Origin: Pomphorhynchus laevis
Lineage: Eukaryota > Acanthocephala > Palaeacanthocephala > Echinorhynchida > Pomphorhynchidae
Reading direction: 5' to 3'
Length of the DNA stretch: 64,000 nucleotides
Assembly (NCBI GenBank): GCA_012934845.2
Contig: WNNJ02002785.1
Span: 428,950-492,949 of the forward strand
Below, in pieces: positions 44,746-55,532 of this stretch. Both the position numbers and the translations under genes were made by a program. The notes under the pieces were generated by a model, which did no database searches, was not told the DNA's origin, and saw only the letters and a list, made by a program, of their open reading frames with translations. How positions within the stretch are numbered: position 1 is the stretch's first letter; each line of letters opens with the position of its first letter.

Positions 44746-45035
44746 TTATTACTTTTGTAATTCGGCTAATTGTGTAAGGCAATATAATTCATTTATCGTA
44801 ATCGATACTATTTATTCCTAAATATTTATCAAAATCGTTAGAATATTTTTTAAATTCGTTTAGATTTTCAAATTCGTTCCGTCTCTTACGAAAACAGAAT
44901 ATTAAACAGAATTTTACGCATATTTTTGTACGCAAATAAATCATTATACGCAAATAAATTTAGTTTACTCTAAACTTTTTTTCTGTAAATTATTACTGTA
45001 AACTAATTCGTTTGTCTTATATTAAAATTAAAAAG
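44746..45035. other. A+T-rich gap, no gene seen
   Basis: Low-complexity A+T-rich sequence with no supported coding feature. Confidence 0.5.
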
Positions 45036-45305
45036 CCGCCTGGGAACTAACAGTTTGTTGCCAAACAAGCTGGTCCTTTTCAAATGTTATAGTTAATCAA
45101 CTTACACGTGGACCATCTGTACAACTTCTGTGTTAGAGCGAATCTAACGATGTATTATCGAATCTAACGATAACACAATCTAACGATCGAATCTAACGAT
45201 AACACAATGTGTGTCTTCTCTAACAATAACACGATCAAACGACACGTGTGTTAGAGCGAACCCGTCGCGACACCTGCACGAACTAGGCAATCGTTCCCAG
45301 GCGGC
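45036..45305. mobile_element. 270-bp MITE-like element with 13-bp inverted termini
   Basis: GCCGCCTGGGAAC at 45036-45048 and GTTCCCAGGCGGC at 45293-45305 are perfect inverted repeats in otherwise A+T-rich DNA. The interior is non-coding, with repeats of CGAATCTAACGATAACACAA and two copies of GTGTTAGAGCGAA. Size and termini fit a non-autonomous DNA transposon. No clear target-site duplication or transposase is seen, so the class is open. Confidence 0.55.
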
Positions 45306-45559
45306 CGATATTTTAGTTGTAAAAATTAAATAAAACATTATTTTATAAACTTTAATAATTTCTTCAATTTTCTTTTCTAAATAAAATTAAAAGAGAATTA
45401 TAAATGGTGAATTAATTCATTGTAATCATTACGCAAATAAATTTAGTTAACTGTAAAAAATTTTAACTAGTAATTTTCCAATAAATTCACATCAAATAAT
45501 CGATAATATTTATTTTAAATACATCACAACCATTGATATTTGATAATACGAGAAAACTG
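45306..45559. other. A+T-rich gap, no gene seen
   Basis: Nothing supported apart from simple A+T-rich sequence between the MITE-like element and the LN3 fragment. Confidence 0.45.
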
Positions 45560-46146
45560 CTTACTGAAAGCTGCTTGTTTAAACTTAATTGAAAATGTGC
45601 AAGTTTGCATTAAATTTAATGATATGCTGATGTGCTCGTTTAATTTTTTACCAGTAGTAATTGATAGAAGATGTAGCATATCACTTCACAACAAAGCATA
45701 CGATTGCCGGCAAGTATTTGTTCATAAATACTTGCCTTACGAGGACCGTCTTCGGTCTTTAAATATGCAGTCATTATGTGATATTCGTGACTCGCGGGAT
45801 CTGTGTCTTGTATGGGAGGTATTTCACAATGAACACCATGTGTTGCGTGGGCTCTTCAACATTCGATCAACTCGAGCTTTGCGAGGTCACTCGTTTTATC
45901 TTAGTCGCCAACGAATAGTACATTCTAGGACGATTCAATTTGGACAACGAATAATAAATTCATGGAATCGTTTAAGCGATGATATTGTAAATGCGGGAAC
46001 TCGTGAGCTCTTTAAATGACAGATTATTTTAAATTGTTAACTGATTTGTTTTTGATTTTCTCTTTTTCTTTTATTTTGACTATCGATTTGTCAGCAACTG
46101 TGAGCTATGCTCGTAACGTTGTCTACATAATAATAATAATAATAAT
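45560..46146 (+). mobile_element. LN3 3' fragment ending in (TAA)n
   Basis: The open frame 45540-46019 gives PYEDRLRSLNMQSLCDIRD, HHVLRGLFNIRSTRALRGHS and IINSWNRLSDDIVNAG, the LN3 ORF2 C-terminal domain (compare 55773-56070). The 3' UTR keeps GCAACTGTGAGCT(A/T)TGCTCGT, shared with the copy ending at 55681, then a (TAA)n tract at 46127-46146. LN4 begins right after it. Confidence 0.82.
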
Positions 46147-46332
46147 GCAGCGATTTATTTCCCATTTCGCCTTTCGGCTGGGCAAAATTTAAAATACAAT
46201 AAATTAAATCAATTACTTGAAATCAGAAATCCGGCGTCTGAGCATTTAGCGTACGTTGTTATAGATTAATTCTGAAGTTTGAAATCGGGCCATGAGTGCA
46301 ACGGTGCGCAAGAAAGAAAAGAAAAAAAAATG

Positions 46333-49097
46333 TTAAGCATCAATCAAAGTTAGGCGATTTCCTAGTCCTCCTTTGTCGACTTGTTCTAAAGACCACAAAG
46401 ATAATACGGGGCATGCGAAAGCATGCAAAAGAGCTGAACACTCTTTTGAGCAAAATCGACAGCGACAGTGAGTCGAGCGAGAGTGAAAAGGGAGACGAAT
46501 TGAACAAAATTTGGCGTGGTAGCCGTCTAAAGATAAACGCCAAACCAGCGGACGCTTTTGGTATCTTGGATTTCTCCAAGCTGATTGAGTATAAACAGGC
46601 GTCAAAAAGATATCTGGATCTAGGCTAAGTATTTTGTTATCGAATAGCCGTCGGGCTTCCAAATACGCTGTGGTTTCACCAAGGCGAAATCGATTGCAAA
46701 GTTTGACCGAGAGTGGTATCGATCTACTAAGCACCGCAACAGCTGTAGAAGAACACTTCGATGATACTCCTAATATCCTTTTTAGGTAGCGCCAAAAACA
46801 TTTATCAATGATCTGAAAATCTCCTAAGGTCAAATCCGACCAAAAGCATCGAATCCCGTAACTCAGAATCGGAAGCAACATCACATCAAAGTATTTGATC
46901 GCGCCTTCGAAGGACATAAGACCAAGCTTCGATGCCGTATAAGCTGACGTTACAACTTTCGCCGATTGGCGCAATAAGTGGCTTCTGAAACACCACCGAG
47001 ATGAGAGTTCAAAGCCTAGATATCGATACGAATTAACAAATTCTATCGATGTTGCATTCAGAAAAAGCACATCATCACGACAGCGGGGCCCACCTCGCCG
47101 AAATTTTATAATTTTCGTTTTGGAAGTGTTGATCACTATTTTATTTGTCAGACAAAACTCAACGAGAGCTGTAATGGCTGATTGTGCTGAGCATCTATCC
47201 AACGTTATTAAGGCAAGATCGTCAGCATATAAAATTGGCACTACATTGGAAGCGGCGAAACGAACATGATCTGGGAGATCCATCAAGAAGAAGGAAAATA
47301 ACAGCGGGCTGAGAGGATCTCCTTGCTGGACTCCACGACTAGCAGTCAAAGGGCCCGAATAATTAACTCCGTCGTAAATGCGCATCGAACTAGGACGCAA
47401 TATTCTTTCAAGAAGAAATAGAAAGTCTCCATGAACATTTACTCTCTCATGAAGCTTGGTTAATAGCAAGGTTCTATCAATCGAGTCGAACGCTTTCGCA
47501 AAATCAACAAAAATGCTTTACAAAGATAAATGCTTATCAAAAGTATCGAGAACAAGTGACCGAAGAACTGAGAGAGCACTCATAGTAGAATGATTTATAC
47601 GAAATCCATGTTGCTCTGGAGGAAGAAGAAAACTACGAAATCTCGACAAACGTACGGCCATCAAATTAGATAGAACTTTATACGAATGATTTAGTAGAGC
47701 TATCCCTCTATAAGAATCTCGACACGAAGGATCTCCCGAACCTTTGAAAAACACTTTGATAATGCTGTCACGCCAGCCATTTAGTATAGGCCAACCCCTA
47801 AGAATCGCGTTATAAAAGAATATCCAGTAGTCAGCGACCAATCCGAAAGTCTGATTAATATGTTCAACACACAGTTGATCAATTCCAGCAGCCTTTCTAG
47901 TAGCCATATTAGAGAGACAGCTCTTAATTTCAGCTAGGCTAAAGGGAGAATTGAGCGGATCATGGTCCGTGATAGGACAATAGAGATTGCATTCTTTAGG
48001 ATCGAAGAAATTAGAATTAGACGAGGCCAAAATTTCAGCGAAATGCTTGCGCCAATCTTCTAAAGGAAACTTAGAGGCAAGTTTACAAGTTTTGGGGCGT
48101 GCTAGCCATGGAGCGACCTCAGCTCTTAGAAGCATTATCTGTTCTTCTCGTCTAAGCACATTCAGCCTGAATTGTCTAGTACTCTTATTATAAAATCTAC
48201 GCAGAGTCACAAAATCCGTCCTGGACAATGAAAATTCATTAGTCTTGTAGAATGAGAGTAGCATCCTCTGCAAAATTTTTAAATGGTTTGGTAGTCGATA
48301 CGATCGGCTTCCATTATGTCGGATATTATTACACGCGCGTAACAGTGTTTGGTGAAGCATAGTGTAACTGGCCGCTAGATCACCACCCAACAAGAGTCGC
48401 TTAGATTCATTCAAATGACTAAAGTTAATGGCGTCGACAACGATCCGCCTACTCTTGGGTTGGACGGGACAAAAATCACTTAGTGAAGTTGAGAATTCTT
48501 CAATGACACAAATTACCGGTTTATGTTTTCGTCGTAAAGCCCATGCTACATCGAAATCTAAGCATGTATCATGAATACCAACGTTCGAGAATATTAAATC
48601 TAGACAGCTCCTAGTTTCACCCATTTCATAAGTCCAACCCTCGATAGGAACGTGAAGAGTTAGATTGTGCGAAAAGAAGAATTCCTTTAGTAAATTAAGC
48701 TTCAGAGGGGATCTAGAAGAGGTAGCGTTGAAGTCACCGGCAACAACTATGGGTTTATTACGAGATGAATTTAAGAGAATCTCAGACAACTCATTAATAA
48801 TATCAGAAGCGTCTAAGACGGCTTGAAGTAGCAGGCGATAATGACAATGCTCGGAGTGTCCAAATAAACTGAATTCTCGAATGTTTTGTAAGACCACTCA
48901 CTAAAAGAACCATTGATTGCCAAAATAACACCTCCACTAGGTCGACCGCGATCACCAAGAGTGGCCAGAATTTCAAAGCAATAAAATGAGTTTAATTTTA
49001 CCGGCGATGTTGTGAAAGTCTCCAATAGAACTGCAATATCAAAGGAGGTCAAATAACTAGCAAATCCTTCATTCATAAGAGTTTCAAGACCTTCCAC
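46333..49097 (-). pseudogene. LN4 ORF2: endonuclease-reverse transcriptase
   Basis: 49097-48813 is the EN start (TSFDIAVLLETF, RGRPSGGVILAI). After a one-base shift near 48840, 48897-47518 has the rest of EN (PIVVAGDFNATSS, SCLDLIFSN), the linker and the RT start (SLAEIKSCLSNMATRKAAGID, SYRGIALLNHSYKVLSNL, PEQHGFRINHST). An in-frame TAA at 47518-47520 interrupts, and the same frame continues with SIFVDFAKAFDSIDR, SRGVQQGDPLSPLLF, PILYADDLALI, NTSKTKIIKFRRGG, YRYLGFEL, and a C-terminal Cys/His cluster (CRCRFCSKECSALLHAFACP). Confidence 0.85.
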
Positions 49098-50263
49098 GTT
49101 AAATAATAAAAGACGACGAAGGCAAGAATCTGACGCTGCACGAGGAAAAGTTTGTGATTGTCATATGGGGGGGGCAACTGTGACTGCCCTATCCCATTTT
49201 CCCCAGTAGATGATTCCAGACGTGTTCCTAAGCGTACCACTTTATTGTTACGGATCACAAAGCGAACTGACGTATTGTTTTCCCTCGCCACCTTAAGTTG
49301 ATCGAGAAGGATGTTACGCGCATCACGTTCCGCTGGGGAGAGGTCAGCACTGACGTATACATTTTGGAAGAGCTCAGAGTCTTTTAAGCATCTTCCTCGC
49401 TTCAGAATTAATGTACTAACCGCTTCGTTAGTTGTGAGTAAAAGCCAGGGTGGTGAATCACTCTTCTGAGCCCGAAAGCGGTGCACCCTAATCGAAATAT
49501 TTTTGTCCAGATGAATGTCCAACGATGCAAGCAACGCCTGAACATTCTCCACCTCATTAGAAGCAACCGGTAGACCTCGAATAATAACGTTACGAGCTCT
49601 ACGAGCCTGTCGATCAACTTCCTGAATAACCTCGAGAGGAGGAGCATCCTTCGACAAACTATTGGCAGCTAGAACAGTTCGTGTGACCATACGTTGTACT
49701 ACGTTGGAAAACGATAGAGGCTTGCCAACCGAAGTATCTGGATGACTTAGTACTGCGCTAACCCCTTTAGTCGATGGTGCCTCCGAAATGGCAAATAACT
49801 CTTTTATCTCGTGTTCAAGTGTTTCTATGCGTCTTGTGTTGTTTTGAGCTACGTCGAACAAATTCGAAACCTTATTGGCAGCACACTGGCCGCATAAGAA
49901 GTCACGAAGAAAGAACTCTCTGGATACATTTCTTGGAGCTTTTACGGAAGAACGTAACAAACAACCCTCCGAAGAACATTCCATGAGCAACGTGACGTAA
50001 ATCTCGGTATCAAGATGTAAACTGGGAACAACCTGGGAAGCAAGAGAAATAACTCTGTCCGAAAGACTTTCACTAGGAGCTGCAGGGTCTACTGTATCTA
50101 AGCATGGGGAACTCACAAGGCGATTACCACAACGTTGTGCCGGAAAGCAATCACGACAAGCTCTACCCGCCTTGACACACACACAATTCTTGCACACCGC
50201 ATGCGGCCCATTGCATGAACAACATCGATCTGGAACTGTCATTGTTGCTCCAAATTTGTGCAA
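49073..50263 (-). CDS. LN4 ORF1: Cys-rich and RRM-like protein
   Basis: 396 codons, intact, from ATG 50263. Residues 13-50 are a dense Cys module (CCSCNGPHAVCKNC, CVKAGRACRDC, AQRCGN). A second Cys pair lies at FLCGQCAANK (about 135). Then a helical segment, and an RRM-like ORF1 core at about 225-360: RARNVIIRGLPVASNEV, IRVHRFRAQ, PPWLLLTTNEAV, FQNVYVSADLSPAERDARN, VRFVIRNNKVVRL. The family role is RNA binding. The end overlaps the EN coding start of ORF2 in another frame. Confidence 0.82.
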   Translation of the reverse strand: MHKFGATMTVPDRCCSCNGPHAVCKNCVCVKAGRACRDCFPAQRCGNRLVSSPCLDTVDPAAPSESLSDRVISLASQVVPSLHLDTEIYVTLLMECSSEGCLLRSSVKAPRNVSREFFLRDFLCGQCAANKVSNLFDVAQNNTRRIETLEHEIKELFAISEAPSTKGVSAVLSHPDTSVGKPLSFSNVVQRMVTRTVLAANSLSKDAPPLEVIQEVDRQARRARNVIIRGLPVASNEVENVQALLASLDIHLDKNISIRVHRFRAQKSDSPPWLLLTTNEAVSTLILKRGRCLKDSELFQNVYVSADLSPAERDARNILLDQLKVARENNTSVRFVIRNNKVVRLGTRLESSTGENGIGQSQLPPPYDNHKLFLVQRQILAFVVFYYLTWKVLKLL

Positions 50264-50282
50264 GTAATCGCTCGTTGTCCAC

Positions 50283-50500
50283 AGAAGTTCGAAGTAGTGA
50301 ACAGTCGACGATTGTCGATATTAAAACGCAGTTTGATTGTATAAGTTCGTTGTAGTGAAACGAAGTTCGTTGCAGAAGTGCGGCGTAGAAGTTCGTTGTT
50401 AGAAGTTCGTTTATTCTCGAAGTGCGGAGTAGAAGTTCGTTTATTCTCGAAGTGGGCGTAGAAGTTCGTTGTGAGGTGGAGGTTCGTAGAAGTTCGTTAT
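50283..50500. repeat. GAAGTTCGTT tandem units in LN4 leader
   Basis: About nine copies of (TA)GAAGTTCGT(T) with variable spacers, including a duplicated block GAAGTTCGTTTATTCTCG at about 50403 and 50432. They sit upstream of ORF1 at the 5' end of the element, where LINE promoters are known to sit; a promoter role is inference. The 119-codon minus frame over them is a translated repeat. Confidence 0.8.
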
Positions 50501-50553
50501 TTGTATGTTTATAAGAAACCAAAATTTTTTTTAGCTAATAATAATAATAATAA

Positions 50554-50785
50554 AAGATTTAGAAAATGAAAAATTTAGAATTAGTGATAACAATAATTTA
50601 GATCTTTCACACAATTGTAATGCAATGCAAGTGTAAATTACTCTTTCCCTTAAAAATAGGTTGCATGTAGTGAGTAATAAACATAATATCAAATCATTAT
50701 GTCAATAAATCTTCTTACACTCTAAGTAGCAGATGTATCAGAATCTGATTAAGCATCAGATTATACCACATCCCTGCTTTAAGGA
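50554..50785. other. Gap, no gene seen
   Basis: A+T-rich flank of LN4. Nothing supported. Confidence 0.45.
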
Positions 50786-51090
50786 CGCAGATGTAGACGA
50801 TGTTGTCACTAAAACCAGCAAACTCTTTCTAAGATTAAAAGTCTAGTTGTTTCCTTCTAACCTCTTTCCTTAATCATTTGAAGACGCAGGTGGCTATCTT
50901 TAATGGCACACCTGCAACTAGGAAATAATAAAAATGACAATCTCTGCATTTTTTGCATTGTGATAAATCAACATCCTCCTTATTTAATCAACATATCATC
51001 TAATCAGGGTCTGATTAGATGCTGGTCCCGTATCAGTGCGCACCTCTCTCTTCAGGACATTTTTAAATATATTAAAGTAGATATTTGTCA
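50786..51090. pseudogene. Two LN2 RT scraps in opposite orientation
   Basis: About 50786-50990 (+) matches LN2 after YADD (TCTTTCTAAGATTAAAAGTC, GACGCAGGTGGCTATCTTTA, GGCACACCTGC), then GTGATAAATCAACA as in the relic at about 24340. About 51005-51090 reads on the minus strand like the LN2 segment DRLKRILKKARW. Both are short and dead, and imply a small inversion. Confidence 0.6.
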
Positions 51091-51635
51091 GTTATGAAGT
51101 AGACAAGGAAATTCTAGATTGATTGGTAAATTTTTTGGCTGAGTTGTATAAGATCCTGTCTGAAGATTGCTATTTAATAATATGTCTAAGAATAATATTG
51201 TAATATTCCTCAACCCTCAATGCTTTGTTAATTGTTATTTCCACCAGATTTAACAGTTTTTAACTGATAGAAATTCATATTTTTCAATTACTGGATTAAC
51301 AATGCTGTGCTTATCTTGAATCTCAGAAATGAAATCCTCTTTGATTCCATTCATATCAGAAATACCGAGAATATGTGTAGAAATCAATTGTCTTACCAAT
51401 TGATTTCAATTTTCCTTCGTTTTTCTTAGTATGTTTTGTATTATTTTCTAATGCTCTGCAAATCATGTTTCCATCGTGATCGTTTTGCATTTTTATAAAT
51501 TTATAAACTAAATTTATTAATTAAAGTTATTAATTTATTAATTAATTAACTAAATAAATTTATATAACATTGATAAATAAAGAAACATTGATAAATATAA
51601 CTTTTATATAACTTTAAATTAATAAACATTTAACA
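51091..51635. other. A+T-rich gap, no gene seen
   Basis: No supported gene. Low-complexity A+T-rich sequence at about 51480-51600. Confidence 0.45.
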
Positions 51636-51860
51636 AATCAAATCAGCTAACTGAATCTACGTATTTAATATAATGATAAAATATACAAAACATAGTAATG
51701 CTAAATCAAAATTTAATAATTAAATAATAAAATTAATAATTGTTATAAGATTTTTTATTTTTATAAGATATTACCACTGGATATAAGACATCATCAAAAA
51801 CTAACTAAGCTCCGACAATAAGTTGATCAAATTAAATAAGCTGACTGAGTCTACGTATTT
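51636..51860. repeat. Two direct copies of the CTAACTGA.TCTACGTATT repeat
   Basis: Copies at about 51640-51720 (matching 21815-21900 over about 75 bp) and 51828-51860 (core only), same orientation, about 190 bp apart. Nature unknown. Confidence 0.65.
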
Positions 51861-52149
51861 TATATTGCAAATTAAAAATTAATAATTGTTTTTAAATTTT
51901 CTATAATTTAAATCAAGTTAAAATAAAACATTGGAATTTAAAATAAACGTCATTTTTATAAACTGACTAATAAATAACAGACGTTGTATCAGAATAAGAA
52001 TTAGAGGTCATAAGGAGGAACTGCTATGCTATCAGGTTTTGGCCCCTAATGTTTCGACGCACCTTTTTATTTATCAACAAAATTTAAAATAATTTTTATA
52101 TTTCACTAGCTTCAGCGAGTATTTTCAAATAAAATAAGTTAATAACTGA

Positions 52150-52400
52150 TTTCTATCCATCTATTAAATAGTGTTTTATACCAGTTTTAATTTCGATTAC
52201 CTTACAATATTTTTTAAAGTGTGCTTTAATTACTTTAAGTATTTTATTCATATAAACATAAAGGGGTTTTAATGTACATTTAAAAGAACTACATATGAAT
52301 CTTGGTTTTAGTTTTATGTAATTATGGATTCCAATATAATATAGGTATAGTTTTATTATCTGATTCAATTTTTATACCCTTCTTATCCATTATAAAACAA
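52150..52400 (-). pseudogene. Penelope-like RT upstream fragment
   Basis: The minus strand gives IHNYIKLKPRFICSSFKCTL, KPLYVYMNKILKVIKAHFKK, YCKVIEIKTG. This is the (Y/K)RFI..S..KCTTKPLS segment upstream of the palm in Penelope-like RTs. It overlaps the KPRFICIA stretch of the fragment at 43560-44745 and is closely related to it. Only this segment is present. Confidence 0.6.
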
Positions 52401-52429
52401 TGACTTGTTTCTACAACGCATTAAGCTAA

Positions 52430-53500
52430 GCAGTGAACGAGCTTCATAACGCCAGAATCCGGTTGACCGAATTGAGCGCTCACGACACCTTCATGATTTT
52501 ACGTAACTCACTCAGCTTGCCAAAGATTTGCTTTCTTCTTCGATATAGACCCTGCTACGGGAGTGAAATGCTTCAACTTTTCGACACCGAAGTTCGAAGA
52601 ATATTGAACGAAATACTTAATGTACCACTACCTAAGGAAGCCTTGAGGCAAGCGACCTTACCGATCTGTCTTGGAGGCCTCAGTGTTTTCCAGGCATTGG
52701 AGGCTGGCATTCCTGCGTTCGGTTTATCCATTAACGACATAATGGAAGTGAAAAAGATACTGCTACGAAACTGTCCACCGTTAACCCTTCACCCTTCAGA
52801 ATCCGACTGGGAAAATACCACAAATCAATGGAACGCGGAATTTCGGACGACCATTCAATCAGATCAAATATTTCAAAAACGGTGGATGGCCGAACACTAC
52901 GAAGCGTGCCAACGAAGACTAATCGACGAAGTACGGACAACTGAATCTTGAGTCCGACTCATCGCAATAGGATCAAAGTGGCCATGGGCGTTACTTGAAG
53001 CACTACAGATCACATCATTCGACACACGACTTGATGACAGATCTATTTCTATCGCCTTGGTGTTGAGGCTCAGTGTTCAAGTCTTTCAACCGCATCGGTG
53101 TATTTGCGGAGTGTCGGTTCCGCAGCACAGTGCTCATACCTTAGACTGCAACAGAATACATGTTGCGGTCAACGAGATTTTGAGAATGGCTCTCGCGGCC
53201 TCGGGATCGCCATCCAGACTGAACTAGAAGGTTTTGCGCAAGACGATGGCAGACGGCCCGACAGTAAGACTCTTATGTCATGGAAAGCTGGTTGTATACT
53301 CGTTTGGGATTTTACTTTCCCGAACACCCTGGCCGCCAGTCATGTCGCCCATACATTGTCTTCTGCCAGCGCTGTAGTAGTCCAAGCGCCGAGCAGCTCA
53401 AACGAATCAACTACAGCTGCTTCAACTATTGACAGTAGTTATTCGTCACTTTCGCTATCGAAACACTTGGCGCGGTCGGCCCCAGCGCATCTGCGTTTTT
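52430..53500 (+). pseudogene. RX-like second lineage: RT thumb, finger and RLE-like domain
   Basis: 52433-52951 (172 codons): RIRLTELSAHDTFMILRNSL, PKICFLLRYRPCYGSEML, LPICLGGLSVFQALEAGIPA, the connector after the RT palm. Then, across breaks, CICGVSVPQHSAHTLDC, GRRPDSKTLMSWKAGCILVW, DFTFPNTLAASHVAHTL (53098-53502 frame). RPD...W..G..L.WD.T.P.T.A is the restriction-nuclease-like block of a widespread arthropod and mollusc RT family. It differs from the 27-30 kb RX copies. A shift lies near 53215. Confidence 0.65.
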
Positions 53501-53949
53501 AGGCAGTTTGGTTCGAGGTTGAGGCAGACAATCGGATATAAGCGCGAATTCAGCTGACTTATGCAATAAATCAGTGCAGCCGTGTAAGTAGGGAATGCGG
53601 CACCCTGCTTGGAGTCGGGTGGAGATCCTTCCCTAGACACCTTCTTTCTTTGACGATTTCTATATATTATTTATTGCTTTTGACTATAATTTAAGCTTTC
53701 GGAGATAAATTATATAATTTGTAATTATATAATTTTTATAATTTATAACTGTAATTAATTACAGTATACTAATTAATATATTGATTATATATTTATATTC
53801 ATGAATAAACTATTTATATTTAGTAAAATATTAAATAATAATTATCAAAATTATTATTATCAAAATATTATTTGACAAAATATGTGACAATATTATTTGA
53901 CAAGATAAGATTTTATCAAAATTTTTTATTAACAAATAGCTCGCCTTTT
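53501..53949. other. Gap, no gene seen
   Basis: A+T-rich from 53640; nothing recognised. Confidence 0.4.
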
Positions 53950-54080
53950 TCGAAAGGAAATTTACTATACCATGACGTTATTCGAAGGCTGCGTTATAGA
54001 CTAGGATTTGCACTTGTGAAGTCATCTTCAATGATCATACGTGCTAATAGAAAACGCGTAAACTGTATTTTTATTTTCTT
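53950..54080 (+). pseudogene. Possible RX C-terminal tail
   Basis: The frame includes YHDVIRRLRYRLGFALVKSS followed by MIIRANRKR. This resembles the very last block of RX-type proteins (W.R.RLSFA.LRS...C.RGSR). Short and isolated, so tentative. Confidence 0.4.
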
Positions 54081-55135
54081 GTGCTTTAAATGTTCAAAAA
54101 TATTATTTAAAAAATTATCAAAATTACATGTTGTTTCCAAATAAGAAGTCTAACCATATACATAGTAAATGTATTTAAAAAATACATATTATATGAAATA
54201 TTATATAAAAAACAATATTCGAATATATTTTGCGAACCGAATATTTAAACACATAAAATATTCATTAAAAGTTTTAATTAATTCTTTGATATTCATTAAA
54301 ATTCCATTTTATGATATACACAAAGTTAAATATGTTTAGTGAACTTACATTAAAGAGCTCATATACACAATAAATTCAATTTACAGTAATAAGTAATTAA
54401 TTTATAGTAAAATACGAATACAAGTGTTGTAGATTTAGAAAAAGACAGTTCGATATTAATTATTTATTTTTAGCTGAATCTTCAATTTATATTTTTAATA
54501 GTTCATTCGAAGAAAAATGCTTCCAGTCAATAGGATGCTGATGTTTTTATCGAGAATGGAATTCATTAATATGATATAGCGTAATCAGAATAATCTTTAA
54601 AATTTGAGCCTCAAATGGGGAACAGAATAATTTGATAATAGCAGAATATGGTAAAAAACAGAAGCACGGTTATGTGATAATCGTTTGACCGTTATCTTAA
54701 CCATCAAACATTATTTTAACTGGACGACGTCGCAAGTTAAGATCAGTTTGTCTTATTTGTCGATATAAAACGATTATGACCATGCTTTCGCATTGAAATT
54801 CTCCGAAACCTCATGTTCATTTTTCTATTGACTAATTATAACAAGATAAGCACTCCAGGTTATTGTTTTCGATTATTTCTTTTATCAATTTTCGAATAAT
54901 GTCGGATACACAAAGTGGTTAGCTTGTTGAATGATAACACTGCAGAAATACTTACGTAAAGTATGTATATGACATTACGTTGTTTCAAATGATGTAAATG
55001 TGGTCAAGATGTTTTGAAGCATCTTGGGGAGTGGCTGGATACAAATTGACTGATACTATTTACACGAAATACAAGATAATTTAATTCCATCTATCACACA
55101 GCAGAGTCGATTATCTAGTATACAACCAGCAACTA
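54081..55135. other. A+T-rich gap, no gene seen
   Basis: About 1 kb with no supported coding or RNA feature. Confidence 0.5.
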
Positions 55136-55480
55136 TAATTGTGAACTTATTGAGGGATGTCAAGAGCTGAAAATTTTAGGTTTTACCTTTAATAGATCAC
55201 TGGCTAAGAGTCTTCACGTAAAACAGATTGCAACTTTATGTTACATTTACACAATGTAACTAATATTTGCATTACATGTAAAGGGTCAAGGCTACTACTA
55301 GCATAGCTATTAACAAGTGATAATAAAAATGTATCTGCAAAGATTTCAGCTATCAAAGATGGCGTAGTAGTATCCACACCATCAATGTGACTTGAATTAA
55401 TCGATGAATTAATATCACAAACTCGCTTAACATGAGCCCAGAAGCGGTTGGGCGCGGACCATATATCGTTTATGATGCTT
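55136..55480. pseudogene. Two LINE scraps facing each other
   Basis: Plus strand at about 55150-55200 gives CQELKILGFTFNRSLAKSLH, an RT thumb block (V.YLGF.F....). Minus strand at about 55480-55270 gives APNRFWAHVKRVCDINSS...SLIAEIFADTFLLSLVNSY, a CR1-type EN-RT linker block. Neither can be assigned to a family. Confidence 0.5.
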
Positions 55481-55532
55481 TGTTTATAGTTTATTATATT
55501 ATATATATAATATAATTGTTCTGAAGATTGTT

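Larger units (their letters stand above)
46147..50535 (-). mobile_element. LN4 LINE between two (TAA)n tracts
   Basis: Minus-strand element with a 5' leader of tandem GAAGTTCGTT units (about 50283-50500), ORF1 (49073-50263), overlapping ORF2 (about 46333-49110) and a 3' UTR to about 46147. (TAA)n lies at 46127-46146 and again at 50536-50553, directly outside both ends. Only two breaks are evident in ORF2. I cannot place the clade; the RT has a GVQQGDPLSPLLF box. Confidence 0.85.

Noticed and set aside
46296-46628. 110-codon plus-strand ORF with a Lys-rich start
   Set aside because: It is antisense to the 3' part of LN4 ORF2, whose RT and Cys/His motifs are clear on the minus strand.
50163-50522. 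119-codon ORF with NELL/RTS repeats
   Set aside because: Translation of the GAAGTTCGTT tandem units in the LN4 leader, in a different frame from ORF1.
52041-52075. Second hammerhead near GCGTCGAAAC (minus strand)
   Set aside because: No CTGANGA box upstream at a usable distance, so the core is incomplete.
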